A DNA stretch of 64,000 bases, taken from positions 1 to 64,000 of the forward strand of contig NZ_JACEFT010000022.1 of NCBI RefSeq assembly GCF_013697085.1, in the 5' to 3' direction. This DNA comes from Billgrantia kenyensis (lineage in GTDB: Bacteria; Pseudomonadota; Gammaproteobacteria; Pseudomonadales; Halomonadaceae). The position numbers were made by a program, and so were the translations under genes. Positions 34,551 to 44,304 of this stretch are shown piece after piece (the stretch's first letter is position 1; every line of letters begins with the position of its first letter). The notes beneath the pieces were generated by a model. It worked only from the letters and a program-made list of their open reading frames with translations, made no database searches and was not told the origin of the DNA.

Positions 34551-35717
34551 GTGAGCGTTCTGAGTCGTCTGCAACGGACGGTTGACCCTTTGCATGGGGC
34601 GACCCACGAAGAAAAGTCAGCCTTCGATACCTGGTATCTCCAAGCCAAGATCCCCCTGATTCGCTATATCGCCCTGCTCACCGCGCTGCTCTATTTCATT
34701 TATGCTGCGGTGCAGGTTTCCATTGCGCCCAATCTGGTAGAGCTACGTATTGCGCTGCACGGTTTTTTCGTGCCCTTCCTGCTGGTAACGATCAGCGCAA
34801 TGACGCTGTCCAGCGCGCTCTACCGGCCGATGGTGGCCTTGCTGATGGTGGCACCCGTGCTCGCCGCCATCGCATCGCTCTACCTCAACGTGGGCCAGGG
34901 ACAGTTCCCGCTCTATGCTCCCGAGCTGTACCTGATTCTTATCTGGACGTTTACTACATCGGGCCTACGGCTGTGCCAGGCGGCGATATCGGCATCCAGC
35001 GCCCTGGTCGTGATACTGGCCACGACAATACTGGTGCCTCAGGAGCGGGGGTTCCTCTATCTGCACCTGCTATACATCCTCGCTGCTTTCTCTTTCGGAA
35101 TTCTCAATGCCCTGATCCTGGAGAAGGCTCACAAGGCCATGTTTCTGCAGCAACGCAGACTCGCCCATCTGGCCAGCGTGGATGGACTTACCGGCCTTTG
35201 GAACCGACATACGATCGAAGCACTGTTTGACGAGGAGTGCGAACGAGCCAGCCGTTACGGTACGCCGCTATCCGTCATCCTGCTCGACATCGATCATTTC
35301 AAGCAGGTGAATGACAAACATGGCCACATTGTCGGCGACAGCGTCCTCAAGCAGTTTGCCTCACTGCTGCGCGACAATCTGCGCAGTGTGGACCAGGTGG
35401 GCCGGTTAGGAGGCGAGGAGTTCCTGATCGTGCTGCCGGAAACCGACCTGCTGCAGGCGCAGGCAGCTGCCAGCCTGCTGCAGGAGCGGATCAGCGCCCT
35501 GGACTTTGCCCGGGCGGGGCACTGCACGGCCAGCTTCGGCGTGACCCAGTACCACCCGGACGAAGAGCGCCTCGTCGTCATCAACCGGGCGGACCGGGCG
35601 CTTTACAAGGCCAAGGCGAAGGGGCGTAACCGGATCGAGGTGATGCCCTGCACGGTCGATGGGTGCAAGCCCTGTGCGGCAATCGCGCCCCGGCGGAGTG
35701 GCACGCTGAATCGCTGA
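34551..35717 (+). CDS. Membrane-bound diguanylate cyclase (GGEEF)
   Basis: The 388-residue protein has about six N-terminal membrane helices (residues 30-195) and a GGDEF domain. The active-site motif is GGEEF near residue 287, and an RxxD inhibitory site (RSVD) lies five residues before it, so product inhibition is likely. It makes cyclic di-GMP at the inner membrane. The C-terminal tail has two cysteines (CTVDGCKPC). Start is GTG at 34551 with an AGGG upstream. Monocistronic. Confidence 0.88.
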   Translation: MSVLSRLQRTVDPLHGATHEEKSAFDTWYLQAKIPLIRYIALLTALLYFIYAAVQVSIAPNLVELRIALHGFFVPFLLVTISAMTLSSALYRPMVALLMVAPVLAAIASLYLNVGQGQFPLYAPELYLILIWTFTTSGLRLCQAAISASSALVVILATTILVPQERGFLYLHLLYILAAFSFGILNALILEKAHKAMFLQQRRLAHLASVDGLTGLWNRHTIEALFDEECERASRYGTPLSVILLDIDHFKQVNDKHGHIVGDSVLKQFASLLRDNLRSVDQVGRLGGEEFLIVLPETDLLQAQAAASLLQERISALDFARAGHCTASFGVTQYHPDEERLVVINRADRALYKAKAKGRNRIEVMPCTVDGCKPCAAIAPRRSGTLNR

Positions 35718-35747
35718 GACCGTGCTCGACCGCCGGGCGCCCTGGAT

Positions 35748-36215
35748 TCACATTTGGGAGAGCAGGTAGTTCGGCTTGCCCATCATCTTGATCAGCCGCA
35801 GCTGTTGCTCCAGCCAGTAGGCGTGGTCCTCCTCGGTGTCGGCCAGCAGCCCCAGCAGCACGTCGCGGGTCTGATAGTCCTGCTCGCTCTCGCACAGCGC
35901 GATGGCTTCCTTCAGGGCGTCACCCACCTCGTATTCGAGCTGAAGGTCGTTGCCGAGCATCTCCTCCACGTCCTGGCCGATGCGCACCGGGGTACGGGTA
36001 TGAATATCGGGTTGGCCTTCCAGGAACAGGATCCGCTCGATCAACTGCTTGGCATGGCTCTTTTCGTCATCGAACTCGTGGGCGATGCGCTCATAGAGCT
36101 TGGTGAGCCCCCAGTCGGCATACATCTCGGAGTGGAGGAAGTACTGGTCCATGGCGGCGAGCTCCGCCGCCAGCAGGCCGTTCAAGGCATCGATGATGTT
36201 CTGCTTGCCTTTCAT
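35748..36215 (-). CDS. bfr: Bacterioferritin subunit lacking the heme-binding methionine
   Basis: A 155-residue iron-storage protein that aligns with E. coli Bfr from residue 1. Ferroxidase ligands Glu18, Glu51, His54 and Glu94 are in place, with Glu128/His131 matching Glu127/His130. The heme ligand Met52 is replaced by Lys (DEKSHA instead of DEMKHA). Such subunits occur in hetero-oligomeric bacterioferritins together with a heme-binding partner. No partner bfr gene is in the window. Monocistronic. Confidence 0.9.
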   Translation of the reverse strand: MKGKQNIIDALNGLLAAELAAMDQYFLHSEMYADWGLTKLYERIAHEFDDEKSHAKQLIERILFLEGQPDIHTRTPVRIGQDVEEMLGNDLQLEYEVGDALKEAIALCESEQDYQTRDVLLGLLADTEEDHAYWLEQQLRLIKMMGKPNYLLSQM

Positions 36216-36349
36216 GTGAATCCTTAATGAGCGAAAGAGGAGGCTCGTGTCATCCTAGGGGTAACTGGGTATTTGGTCAATTTCCCTTTTTAATTCATGT
36301 GGTTGATGTGCCCTGTACGGTTTTCATGCCTGTGCGTGCAGCCATAGGG

Positions 36350-37213
36350 TCAAGGCGAAGCATCGGCAGGCGGTAATGCCATCAGCAGTGGTTCCCCTGC
36401 CAGGGCCTGGCCCAGGCGGGTGACGAGGACATCCATGATGGCGTCGTTCTCCCCGACCAGCCGGGTGGTGGTGACGTTAAGGCCCGGAGACTTTGCCATC
36501 GCCTGCTCGCAGATCTCCGTGATATCGCCGCCTTCGCCGGCATGCCGTCCAGGCGAAAGGAACAGCATGGAAAGGATGACATCGCCCCGGGCCATGGCGG
36601 GCGAGGCCAGCAGATCGGCTAGCAGCGGTTCATTGAAGCGGTATTCGTCGCCATCGCGGCGCTCCATGGAAGCGAAGCTGACGCAGCTCGTCTCATCGGC
36701 CAGCAATACGCTCAGCTGGCCGGCGAGGAAGTTGCGCACCGCCGTCACTTCCGGGATCGGGCTGCCATGATCGACCAGCACCACCTTGGGCTTGGTCAGC
36801 CCCGCCATCTTCTCGCGAACGTTATCCGCCAGCAGCCGTGCCAGGCGCAGATCCACCGGCGCCAGGCTGTCGACCAGCGGCAGCGCCACCTTGACCCCCA
36901 ACTGTGGGTAGCTGGCCTGAACCTCGGCCAAGCGTTCGGGCAGGTAGCGGGTCAGCGCCTGGCTGGGACCGAAGAAGAACGGCAGGATAAGCAGCTCGGT
37001 CACCCCTCGTGCGGCTTCCTGCTCTGCCAGCGGCCCTAGAGTCATGGCTTTCAGGCCGTCCAGCTTCTCGGGGGGGATCTTGTTGGAGTGCAGTAGCGAG
37101 GCGGCCTCCACCGCTTCGCCCGTGGCCTGGCTCAGGGCATTGGCGAGGCGACGCAGGTTGAGCGTGGCCTGGGGGCGCAGGGAGCCGTTGTCGACGAGCA
37201 GTATCTTTCGCAT
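36350..37213 (-). CDS. CbiX/sirohydrochlorin-chelatase-like protein
   Basis: A 287-residue protein made of two CbiX-like halves (ILLVDNGSLRPQA at the start and VVLVDHGSPIPEV near residue 145). In the chelatase family these HGS-type motifs supply metal-binding His. In the first half the His is Asn (DNGS), so at most the second half is likely active. Tetrapyrrole genes are not adjacent, so a chelatase role is only possible. Monocistronic, upstream of nfsA on the other strand. Confidence 0.75.
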   Translation of the reverse strand: MRKILLVDNGSLRPQATLNLRRLANALSQATGEAVEAASLLHSNKIPPEKLDGLKAMTLGPLAEQEAARGVTELLILPFFFGPSQALTRYLPERLAEVQASYPQLGVKVALPLVDSLAPVDLRLARLLADNVREKMAGLTKPKVVLVDHGSPIPEVTAVRNFLAGQLSVLLADETSCVSFASMERRDGDEYRFNEPLLADLLASPAMARGDVILSMLFLSPGRHAGEGGDITEICEQAMAKSPGLNVTTTRLVGENDAIMDVLVTRLGQALAGEPLLMALPPADASP

Positions 37214-37365
37214 GAAGGCCTCATGGCTGGCGCAAGGCGGCTGCCGCTGCGCGTGGCGTTGGCCTTATCACACTACCTGCCGGAGTGGCGGTCAAGAAAT
37301 GCAATGCATCGCGGAATGAAAGACAATAAGCAAGTTAACGATTGACACGCATCCCGCGAGGCGCC

Positions 37366-38097
37366 ATGAATCCCACCATCGAACTGCTGAAATCCCACCG
37401 CTCGATTCGTAAATTCACCGATCGGAAGATCCCGCAGGAACTGCTGGTCGAGCTGATTCGTGCCGGCCAGGCCGCCGCGACCTCCAGCCACGTCCAGGCC
37501 TACACCGTCATCCACGTGAAGAACCCGGCCAACCGCGAGAAGATCGCCGAGCTGGCTGGCGGACAGTCCTATGTGGCGACCGCTTCCGACTTTCTGGTGT
37601 TCTGCGCCGACATGAAGCGTCCTACCGAGGCCTCGGAGCGCACCGGTGCCAACGTCGTGCGCGGCATGACCGAGCAGCTGCTGGTGGCCAGCGTGGATAC
37701 CGCGCTGATGGCCCAGAACGTGGCCATCGCCGCCGAATCCGAGGGGCTCGGCATCTGCTACATCGGCGGCATTCGCAACAATCCCCAGGCCATCAGCGAC
37801 CTGCTGAAATTGCCCGAGCACGTCTACCCGGTCTTCGGCATGTGCCTCGGCTACCCGGACACCGACCCGGACGTCAAGCCGCGCCTGCCGGTAGAGGCGA
37901 TCCTCAAGGAGGACTACTACGCTGACGACAGCGAGTTGGTCGCCGCCTTCGACGATGCCATGCAGAGCTACTACGGCCAGCGCCGCGGGGGCAACAAGGA
38001 CAGTAACTGGTCGAAGAACCTCACTCCGCTGTTCGACAGCAAGCTGCGCGCCCACATGCGCGAGTTCCTCACCCAGCGCGGCTTCGAGATGAAGTAG
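37366..38097 (+). CDS. nfsA: Oxygen-insensitive NADPH nitroreductase NfsA
   Basis: A 243-residue FMN-dependent nitroreductase. Family features include SHRSIRKFTDRKIP at the N-terminus, SSHVQAYTVIHV near residue 45 and GIGGIRNNP-like GGIRNNPQAI near 140. It reduces nitroaromatics and quinones by two electrons with NADPH. The start ATG at 37366 is the usual family start; a TTG eight codons upstream is unlikely. It is convergent with the FMN-binding stress protein. Confidence 0.88.
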   Translation: MNPTIELLKSHRSIRKFTDRKIPQELLVELIRAGQAAATSSHVQAYTVIHVKNPANREKIAELAGGQSYVATASDFLVFCADMKRPTEASERTGANVVRGMTEQLLVASVDTALMAQNVAIAAESEGLGICYIGGIRNNPQAISDLLKLPEHVYPVFGMCLGYPDTDPDVKPRLPVEAILKEDYYADDSELVAAFDDAMQSYYGQRRGGNKDSNWSKNLTPLFDSKLRAHMREFLTQRGFEMK

Positions 38098-38111
38098 AAG
38101 ACTAACAGCCC

Positions 38112-38150
38112 GGCGTCTTCCACTTGATCAAGCGTTGTGGGAGGCGCCTT
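38112..38150. terminator. Hairpin between convergent nfsA and stress-protein genes
   Basis: A 12-bp stem with two G-U pairs (38112-38123 with 38137-38148) and a 13-base loop lies between convergent genes. There is only a short TT after it, so termination would be weak on the plus strand. Confidence 0.45.
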
Positions 38151-38166
38151 CCTGATGCCAGGCTGC

Positions 38167-38655
38167 TTAACCACCGAACTTCTGATTCTCCCCCAGGTTC
38201 GGGATGGCGTCTTTCTTGATGTTGGCCTTGGCAAACTCGTAGAGTTGGAACACCTTGCTCTCTTTGGCCTTCCAGTGCTCGCCCATCTGCACGTGGACCT
38301 CCAGCAGGGCGACGTCAGGATCGTGCTTGCCTTGCGGGAACCAGGCCGCGACGAAGGGATTCCAGTACTTCTCGATCAATTCTCGGTCATCGGTCAAGCT
38401 GGCCTTGCCCGTCAGCGACACGTATACCCCATGCTCCTGATCGGAGAAGGTCAGGCAGACATCATGCCCGCCGGCGGCTTCGGCCACCTTCTCGGCGCTG
38501 CGGCGGGTGAAGAACCACAGGGTGCCGTCATACTCTTCCTGAACCAGGTGCATCGGCCGGGCGTGAGGCACATCGTCGTCCAGTGTAACCAGCATGCCGA
38601 CCTTGATGTCCTTGATCAGTTGCCAGATCTTCTGCTTGTGCTCAGGGCTGGACAT
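38167..38655 (-). CDS. General stress protein, pyridoxamine 5'-phosphate oxidase-like FMN-binding split barrel
   Basis: A 162-residue protein like the general-stress-protein-26 group: IKVGMLVTLDDDVPHARPMHL near residue 15, LWFFTRRSAEKV near 45 and a WNPFVAAWFPQGKHDPDV segment. These small split-barrel proteins bind FMN or FAD; substrate unknown. The ATG at 38655 has AGGAGG eight bases upstream, which decides the start over the longer frame to 38757. Confidence 0.85.
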   Translation of the reverse strand: MSSPEHKQKIWQLIKDIKVGMLVTLDDDVPHARPMHLVQEEYDGTLWFFTRRSAEKVAEAAGGHDVCLTFSDQEHGVYVSLTGKASLTDDRELIEKYWNPFVAAWFPQGKHDPDVALLEVHVQMGEHWKAKESKVFQLYEFAKANIKKDAIPNLGENQKFGG

Positions 38656-38863
38656 GGCTTCAACCTCCTGTTGAATGCGCCGCGGTAAACCGGGATGCGC
38701 CGCAGCATTGTCGTTCATGACGTGAGTCAGCCTAGTTACCAGGGACAGCCTGCGCAAATGTGCTGGGAAGGAGAATTGCGGGATTTCGCCTTCCTCTGGA
38801 ACCGCACCCGCTAAACTGAGGTAAGCAAGGGGGCTTTTGCGGGGCAGGGCGGGGGAGCGGGCG

Positions 38864-39895
38864 ATGAACTACGAACAGATGGTGGCGAGCCTCTGGCGCC
38901 ATGGCGATGGGCAGGTATCCGATCATGCCGCCCGGCTGAAGGAGGTCATCCGCTATGCCACTCTGGCCCCTTCCGGGCACAACTCCCAGTGCTGGCGCTT
39001 TCGGATCGATGACGAGGCCATCGCCATACTGCCGGACTTTGCGCGGCGTACTCCTGTCGTGGACCCGGACGACCACCACCTCTACGTTTCGCTGGGATGC
39101 GCGGCCGAGAACCTCAGCCTGGCCGCACGCGCGTTCGGCATGCAGGGCGAGGTCACGTACGTTCCCGAAGGACTCGGGGAGGTGCGCGTCACGCTGGCAG
39201 CCTGCCAGCCGGAGGTCTCGCCGCTGTTCGAAGCCATTCCTGCCCGTCAGTGCACTCGCGCCGACTACGACGGTTCGCCCATTGCCGACCATGAACTTTA
39301 TCTGCTGCAGGCCGCCGGAACCGGGCAAGGAGTTTCCATCAGTCTGCTGACCGAGCGTGTGGCGATAGAGCAAGTGCTGGGTTTCGTTCTTCTGGCCAAT
39401 AGCCTTCAAGTCGGCAACCGGGCGTTCCGGCAGGAGCTCGAGACCTGGATCCGCTTCGGCGCCAGGGAGGCGATAGAGACCGGGGATGGACTTTTCGCTC
39501 GCTCGATGGGAAGCCCAGCCACGCCGCGCTGGCTGGGCCGATGGCTATTTCGTGCCCTGTTTCGGCAGGGCGCCGAGAATGCCAGGCTGACCCGCCAGAT
39601 CCAAAGCTCTGCCGGCATTGCCGTATTCATTTCGGAAGCAGACGACAGGAAGCATTGGGTGGAAGCGGGGCGCTGCTACCAGCGCTTTGCCTTGCAGGCG
39701 ACGGCACTTGGCATCTGCAACGCCTTCATCAACCAGCCGGTCGAGGAAATGAGCGTGCGCCCGGCCTTGGCCGAGGCGTTGGGTATCGTCGGCGGGCGTC
39801 CCGACCTGGTGGTGCGATTCGGCCGGGGCAAGGCGATGCCACGCTCGCTACGAAGGCCGCTGGAAGCGGTCCTTGTCTCGTCATCCAGCCCATAG
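38864..39895 (+). CDS. Acg-family nitroreductase-like FMN protein
   Basis: A 343-residue protein of the nitroreductase superfamily, nearest to the Acg type. The N-terminal half has IRYATLAPSGHNSQCWRF and HHLYVSLGCAAENLSLAA, and the C-terminal half has ICNAFINQPVE. Acg proteins are thought to sequester FMN and to respond to stress rather than to reduce nitro compounds. The ATG at 38864 follows GGGGGAG. Divergent from the stress-protein gene with about 210 bp between. Confidence 0.8.
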   Translation: MNYEQMVASLWRHGDGQVSDHAARLKEVIRYATLAPSGHNSQCWRFRIDDEAIAILPDFARRTPVVDPDDHHLYVSLGCAAENLSLAARAFGMQGEVTYVPEGLGEVRVTLAACQPEVSPLFEAIPARQCTRADYDGSPIADHELYLLQAAGTGQGVSISLLTERVAIEQVLGFVLLANSLQVGNRAFRQELETWIRFGAREAIETGDGLFARSMGSPATPRWLGRWLFRALFRQGAENARLTRQIQSSAGIAVFISEADDRKHWVEAGRCYQRFALQATALGICNAFINQPVEEMSVRPALAEALGIVGGRPDLVVRFGRGKAMPRSLRRPLEAVLVSSSSP

Positions 39896-39993
39896 GGCAC
39901 GCCTGGCTGCCTCACGCTGCGGCAAGTGCAACAGACACCGTTCAGCGGGGCACTCCTGGAGCTCACCCGTGCCGGAGTTGAAGCCCCGCAATG

Positions 39994-40650
39994 TCAGCGC
40001 TCCAACAACCCCTCGGCGAGCGCCTCGCCAAGCCGGTCCACGGCGGCGGCCAGCTTCTCGTCGATGACGTGCAGATACTCCGTCCAATCGTCGACATGGT
40101 GCAGCTCCGCCTTGCCATCCGAGATACCGCGCAGCGCCACCAGCGGCACATCGAAGCGAGTGCAGGCGCGCAGGCAGGCGTAGCTCTCCATATCCACCAT
40201 GTCGGCGGTGATGCCGTCGTAGGCCGTGCCCGAAACGATATTGGCGCCGGTGGAGAGCGTGGCCTCACGAATACCGGGAATGCGTAGCGGCAGGGAAAGA
40301 ACCCCCGGCAGGTCGAGAAAGGGAGTGACACCCTTCTCGAAGCCCAGCGGGGTGGCGTCCATGTCGCGGTAGGCAACAGAGGTCGCCTGGTAGATCTCGG
40401 TCTGCTCCAGTACCCGACTTCCCGCCGAACCCAGCGACACTACCAGACCCGGCAGGCGCCCCTGCTGGGCAAGAGCGGCAAGGGCCGCTGTGAGCTCCAC
40501 CGCCGCCTCCACCGGGCCAACGCCAGTCATGAACGGGATGAAGCGCTGCTTGAGATGCGGGCCATATTCGGCTTCGGCGGCCATCGCGAAAAGCACTTGG
40601 CGGCCGCCCAATTCCGTCAGCGTCGGCGGCATGCGCCGTGCTGTGCTCAT
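39994..40650 (-). CDS. 5'-methylthioadenosine/S-adenosylhomocysteine nucleosidase family protein
   Basis: A 218-residue phosphorylase-superfamily protein: FAMAAEAEYGP at the N-terminus (purine-site Glu), GVGPVEAAVEL, and DMESYACLRAC near residue 150 with the Met-Glu pair that binds ribose. It ends with LRGISDGKAEL, holding the catalytic Asp. It cleaves MTA and SAH to adenine and thioribose products in methionine salvage. The sequence is somewhat distant from E. coli MtnN, so another nucleoside may be used. The ABM gene follows upstream on the same strand. Confidence 0.82.
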   Translation of the reverse strand: MSTARRMPPTLTELGGRQVLFAMAAEAEYGPHLKQRFIPFMTGVGPVEAAVELTAALAALAQQGRLPGLVVSLGSAGSRVLEQTEIYQATSVAYRDMDATPLGFEKGVTPFLDLPGVLSLPLRIPGIREATLSTGANIVSGTAYDGITADMVDMESYACLRACTRFDVPLVALRGISDGKAELHHVDDWTEYLHVIDEKLAAAVDRLGEALAEGLLER

Positions 40651-40677
40651 GCGTCGATCCTCATTCGTTTCATGGCC

Positions 40678-41010
40678 TCAGGCATCGTTATCGTTGCCGA
40701 CCGTCTGGATGACCTCGAACCCTTCGAAGTTCGGCGGGCCCAGGTAGAGCCCCTCGCGCTTGCTCTGGCCGGCGTTGGCGTGGGCCTTGCGGAACGCCTC
40801 GGAGTGCGTCCAGGCTTCGAAGTCCTCGCGTGAGCGCCAGATGGTGTGCGAGGCGTAGAGCACGTGGTCCTCCTTTTCGGGGCCGCGCAGCATGTGGAAC
40901 TCGACGAAGCCGGGCAGGCCCTGCAGGTGGGTCTCCCGCTCCAGCCAGATCTGCTCGAACTCCTTCACGCGCTCGGGGTTGACCCGAAAACGGTTCATGG
41001 CGATGAACAC
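40678..41010 (-). CDS. Antibiotic biosynthesis monooxygenase domain protein (HmoA/IsdG-like)
   Basis: A 110-residue ABM protein beginning FIAMNRFRVN, with ERETHLQGLPGFVEFHMLRG and YASHTIWRSREDFEAWTHSEAFRKAH, as in heme-degrading HmoA-like proteins. The frame extends to 41205, but a GTG at 41010 has AAGGAG seven bases upstream and matches the usual family start. It may open heme to free iron, by family resemblance. A degraded copy lies at about 56020-56200. Confidence 0.8.
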   Translation of the reverse strand: MFIAMNRFRVNPERVKEFEQIWLERETHLQGLPGFVEFHMLRGPEKEDHVLYASHTIWRSREDFEAWTHSEAFRKAHANAGQSKREGLYLGPPNFEGFEVIQTVGNDNDA

Positions 41011-41110
41011 GATAATGCTCCTTGTGGTCAGCGGCTGATGGTCACCGAACGACGATGACACCGACGCCGGTAGGGGGCAAGGGATGAGCTGTTTTCCCCT
41101 ACCATGGGTG

Positions 41111-42736
41111 TCAATCGGATGACTGCAGCGGCTCCATCCTCCAGCCCTGCTCGGTCGCGAGCAAGCGATCCGTGAGGCCGAGGTTGTCGAGGAATGCGTC
41201 ATCATGCGACACCACGATCAATGCGCCCGGGTAGCTGCGCAGCATGGCTTCCAGGGCCTGTGCAGAGGGCAAATCCAGGTGGTTGTTCGGCTCATCGAGT
41301 AACAGCAGCTGCGGTGGCGTGTCGGCGTAGAGCAGGCAAGCGAGAGCTGCCTTCAACCGTTCACCCCCGCTCAGTGACCCACTGGGTGTCGCTATCTTCG
41401 ACGCATCGATCCCCAGTTGCGCCAAGCGCATGCGCAGGTCCGCCTCGGTTGCCGTTCGATTGGCCGAGCGTAACTGCTCGAGCACCGTCTTTGCCGGATC
41501 CAGGTTCTCCAGTTGCTGGTCCAGATAGGCACTCTCCAGCGTCACCTTGCAGACACCGGCCAAGGGCGTCACCCTGCCTGCGATCACGCGCAACAAGGTG
41601 GATTTTCCACAGCCATTGGGGCCGATGACACTCACGCGCTGCTGCCCGCTCACGATCAGGCTGACAGGGCGAGTGGCTTGCGCGACGTAAGGTAGTTCCA
41701 CGCCGTCCAGCTCGGCCACGCGGCGTTTTGCTGGCTGCTCAACGGGGAGGTCATGCAGGGCGATTGGCGCCTCCTCTTCGACGTGCTGCGCGGCATCTTT
41801 CACGTCCTGGTTGAGCTGTGCCAAGCGGGCCGCCTGGTGCCGGCGCAGTGCACCCGATGATGCTTCGCTGCGCTCTTTCTGCCCATCCAGCAGCGACTTG
41901 GCTTGATTGGCCTCCTTGCCTTGCCGATAGCCGCGTGCCTGACGCCGCTCCTGCCGTTCCAGTTGTTTGCGCATCGCCCGTGCCTCACGCTGGCGCTCGC
42001 GCTTACGCTCGGCCAGCGTCTCCAGGGCATTGTGTTGCTCATGCGCCTTGGCCTCGGCATAGAAGGTGTAATTGCCCCCGTAGCTTTGCAGCCCCAGAGA
42101 AGAGAGCTCCACGATGCGCTGCATGGCGTCCAGTAGCTGCCTATCGTGACTGACCACGATCAGCCCACGTGGCCAGCGTTGCAGCTGCTCGATCAGTGCC
42201 TGGCGATTCGGCCGGTCGAGATGGTTGCTTGGCTCATCGAGGATCAGGAAGTCGGCGCTCGACAGCAGGGCGCCTATCAGGGAAACCCGCATCGCCTCGC
42301 CGCCGCTCAGTACGCTGGCCGGTGTATCGGCTTCCAGGTGGCCCAAGCCGCTGCGCTCCAGCTCTAGGCGCAGGCGCGATGGCAAGTCCCAGTCGTCGCC
42401 TACGGTATCGAAATCTTCCGCTGTCGTACTGCCCGACTCGATGCGCGCCAGCGCATCCAGGGTGTGTTTTACCCCTGCCAGGCTCGCCACCGTTGAGTCG
42501 TCAGGATGGACCACTTGCTGGGCGAGATAATGCACGCTGCCGGAACGCCGACAGTGCCCGGAGGTGGGCGGTAGCAATCCGGCCAGGATGCGTGCCAGCA
42601 AGGTCTTGCCCACGCCATTGCGGCCAACCAGCCCCGTCGGGCGCGTGTCGAACTGCTCGTGGAGGCCGGAGAAAAGCACTCTGCCGTCGGGCAAAGCGTA
42701 AGAAACATCTTGAAGTACGAGATGGATATTCGTCAT
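41111..42736 (-). CDS. ABC-F family ATPase
   Basis: The 541-residue soluble protein has two ABC domains. Walker A motifs are GRNGVGKT (near residue 38) and GPNGCGKS (near 370). Signature motifs are LSGGEAMR and LSGGERLK, and Walker B motifs are LILDEPSNHLD and LLLDEPNNHLD. There is no membrane domain, and a charged helical linker (about 215-320, rich in Arg and Gln) joins the halves, as in ABC-F translation factors. Members act on the ribosome or give antibiotic protection; the subfamily cannot be fixed here. Monocistronic. Confidence 0.9.
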   Translation of the reverse strand: MTNIHLVLQDVSYALPDGRVLFSGLHEQFDTRPTGLVGRNGVGKTLLARILAGLLPPTSGHCRRSGSVHYLAQQVVHPDDSTVASLAGVKHTLDALARIESGSTTAEDFDTVGDDWDLPSRLRLELERSGLGHLEADTPASVLSGGEAMRVSLIGALLSSADFLILDEPSNHLDRPNRQALIEQLQRWPRGLIVVSHDRQLLDAMQRIVELSSLGLQSYGGNYTFYAEAKAHEQHNALETLAERKRERQREARAMRKQLERQERRQARGYRQGKEANQAKSLLDGQKERSEASSGALRRHQAARLAQLNQDVKDAAQHVEEEAPIALHDLPVEQPAKRRVAELDGVELPYVAQATRPVSLIVSGQQRVSVIGPNGCGKSTLLRVIAGRVTPLAGVCKVTLESAYLDQQLENLDPAKTVLEQLRSANRTATEADLRMRLAQLGIDASKIATPSGSLSGGERLKAALACLLYADTPPQLLLLDEPNNHLDLPSAQALEAMLRSYPGALIVVSHDDAFLDNLGLTDRLLATEQGWRMEPLQSSD

Positions 42737-42924
42737 GCGCTAGTCCTGCGATGCCAAGCACTCCCCCTGCGATAGGGGCCGGTGGAGACTGGCCGTTATT
42801 GCAACGGCGGCATCAATGGCGCATTGGACGAACACCTCATATTGAAGGGATTGACCTCCGACTATACTGCATCGCTATCCGCTCCAAAACCCGTTAGATG
42901 AAAAACCGACCGGAAGAAACGCCG

Positions 42925-43323
42925 ATGCACAAGGGAAGCTGCCTATGCGGCAGGGTGAAATACGAGTACCGCGGCGAGATCGAAGAAATCTCCATGTGCC
43001 ACTGCCAGCAGTGTCAGAAGGCCCAGGGCTCGGCCTTCGTTGCCGTGGCGCCCATCCGCTCGGCCGAGTTTTGCATCACACGGGGCGCGGAATACCTCAA
43101 GGAGTATCGCGCCACGCCGGGCAAGGTACGGGTATTCTGCGCCGAGTGCGGCAGCCCGCTCTACAGCGCCCGCGACGACCTGCCCGAGGCCAAGCGGCTG
43201 CGGCTCGGCACTCTCGACACCCCGATAGCGCCCAGCAAGCGTGTCCACGCCTGGGTCTCGTCCAAGGCCGAGTGGTTCGAACTCACCGACGAGCTGCCGA
43301 AGTATCCTGAATTTGCTCGCTGA
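42925..43323 (+). CDS. GFA/CENP-V fold zinc protein
   Basis: A 132-residue protein with the zinc ligands of the GFA fold: GSCLCGRV, CHCQQCQKAQGS and FCAECGSPLY. The family is named after glutathione-dependent formaldehyde-activating enzyme, but most members have unknown substrates. The ATG at 42925 follows GGAAGAA; the ATG nine codons earlier has no clear ribosome site. A second GFA gene lies at 56200. Confidence 0.85.
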   Translation: MHKGSCLCGRVKYEYRGEIEEISMCHCQQCQKAQGSAFVAVAPIRSAEFCITRGAEYLKEYRATPGKVRVFCAECGSPLYSARDDLPEAKRLRLGTLDTPIAPSKRVHAWVSSKAEWFELTDELPKYPEFAR

Positions 43324-43550
43324 GCGGGCGGGGCCGCTGCGCAGGTGTTCAATATATTGAGCTGGACTGCAAGCAGCAGCCTCGGCATAGTGCCACTGGG
43401 TGGATCAGGCAGTAAAAATTTGCGACACGAATGACAGCTCCGGCGTGTGTCCGGTACTACCGGACAATATCCCGAGAGGCGGTTTTGTCGCGATCATGTC
43501 GTGGTAAGCGATTCCCCAATGGTCATCAAATGAGAAAAGGTAGCTGCGGT

Positions 43551-44174
43551 ATGTCTGAGCACGACAATGTCTATGAAAGCATTGCGACACGCATGAACGG
43601 TTTCTTGTATCGCTGCCGCAACGATGACCACTACACCATGCTGAACCTGACCGGAAGGGTGAAGGACTTGACCGGCTACGAAAGCGATGAGCTGATCGGC
43701 AACCGCAGCCAGTCCTATATCGAGCTGATTCATGCCGATGATGCCGCCGGGCTTGATCAAGCGATCGAGAGCGCCATCAACGCCGATCAGAACTGGCATG
43801 CCGACTACCGGTTGAAGGGCCGGGACGGCAGCCTGCGGTGGGTGAGCGAGTATGGCGGCGCCGTGAAGGATGCCGACGGCAACGTGATCTACCTGGAAGG
43901 CGTGGTGACGGACATACAGTCACGCAAGCAGAACGAAGAGCAGCTGGCGGCGCTGAGCAGGAATATGGCCAAGGAGACTGAGCAGATCGTCAGCGCATTG
44001 AAAATGCTGCAGCTGCTGAGTATCAATGCAGGGATCGAGGCCGCACGTGCCGGCGAGGCGGGCAAGGGGTTTGCTGTAGTGGCAGATAACGTACGTCGGC
44101 TTGCTGACGACACCAGCAGCTCAGCGAAAACCATCACCGACCTGATGAAACGGCTGGATCAACTGAAGATGTAA
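43551..44174 (+). CDS. PAS domain protein with minimal chemoreceptor-like signalling segment
   Basis: A 207-residue cytoplasmic protein: a PAS fold in residues 10-125 ([39 protein letters not shown]). About 75 residues of the MCP signalling domain follow, with [31 protein letters not shown]. There is no membrane segment and no room for the full MCP hairpin or methylation helices. The next gene is a PAS-diguanylate cyclase on the same strand, 130 bp away. The start is taken as ATG 43551; ATG 43530 is possible. Confidence 0.8.
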   Translation: MSEHDNVYESIATRMNGFLYRCRNDDHYTMLNLTGRVKDLTGYESDELIGNRSQSYIELIHADDAAGLDQAIESAINADQNWHADYRLKGRDGSLRWVSEYGGAVKDADGNVIYLEGVVTDIQSRKQNEEQLAALSRNMAKETEQIVSALKMLQLLSINAGIEAARAGEAGKGFAVVADNVRRLADDTSSSAKTITDLMKRLDQLKM

Positions 44175-44304
44175 CGCACCTTATCACCCCGCCACGGCCA
44201 CGCACGTTCCCGAAGCCGTGGAGCGCACTCCGCGCAGGTTGGCGACACTTGCCAGGCCAGGTGGTTGCTGTAAAGGTAAAGAAAACCTTGCCCCGGGTGA
44301 TCGC

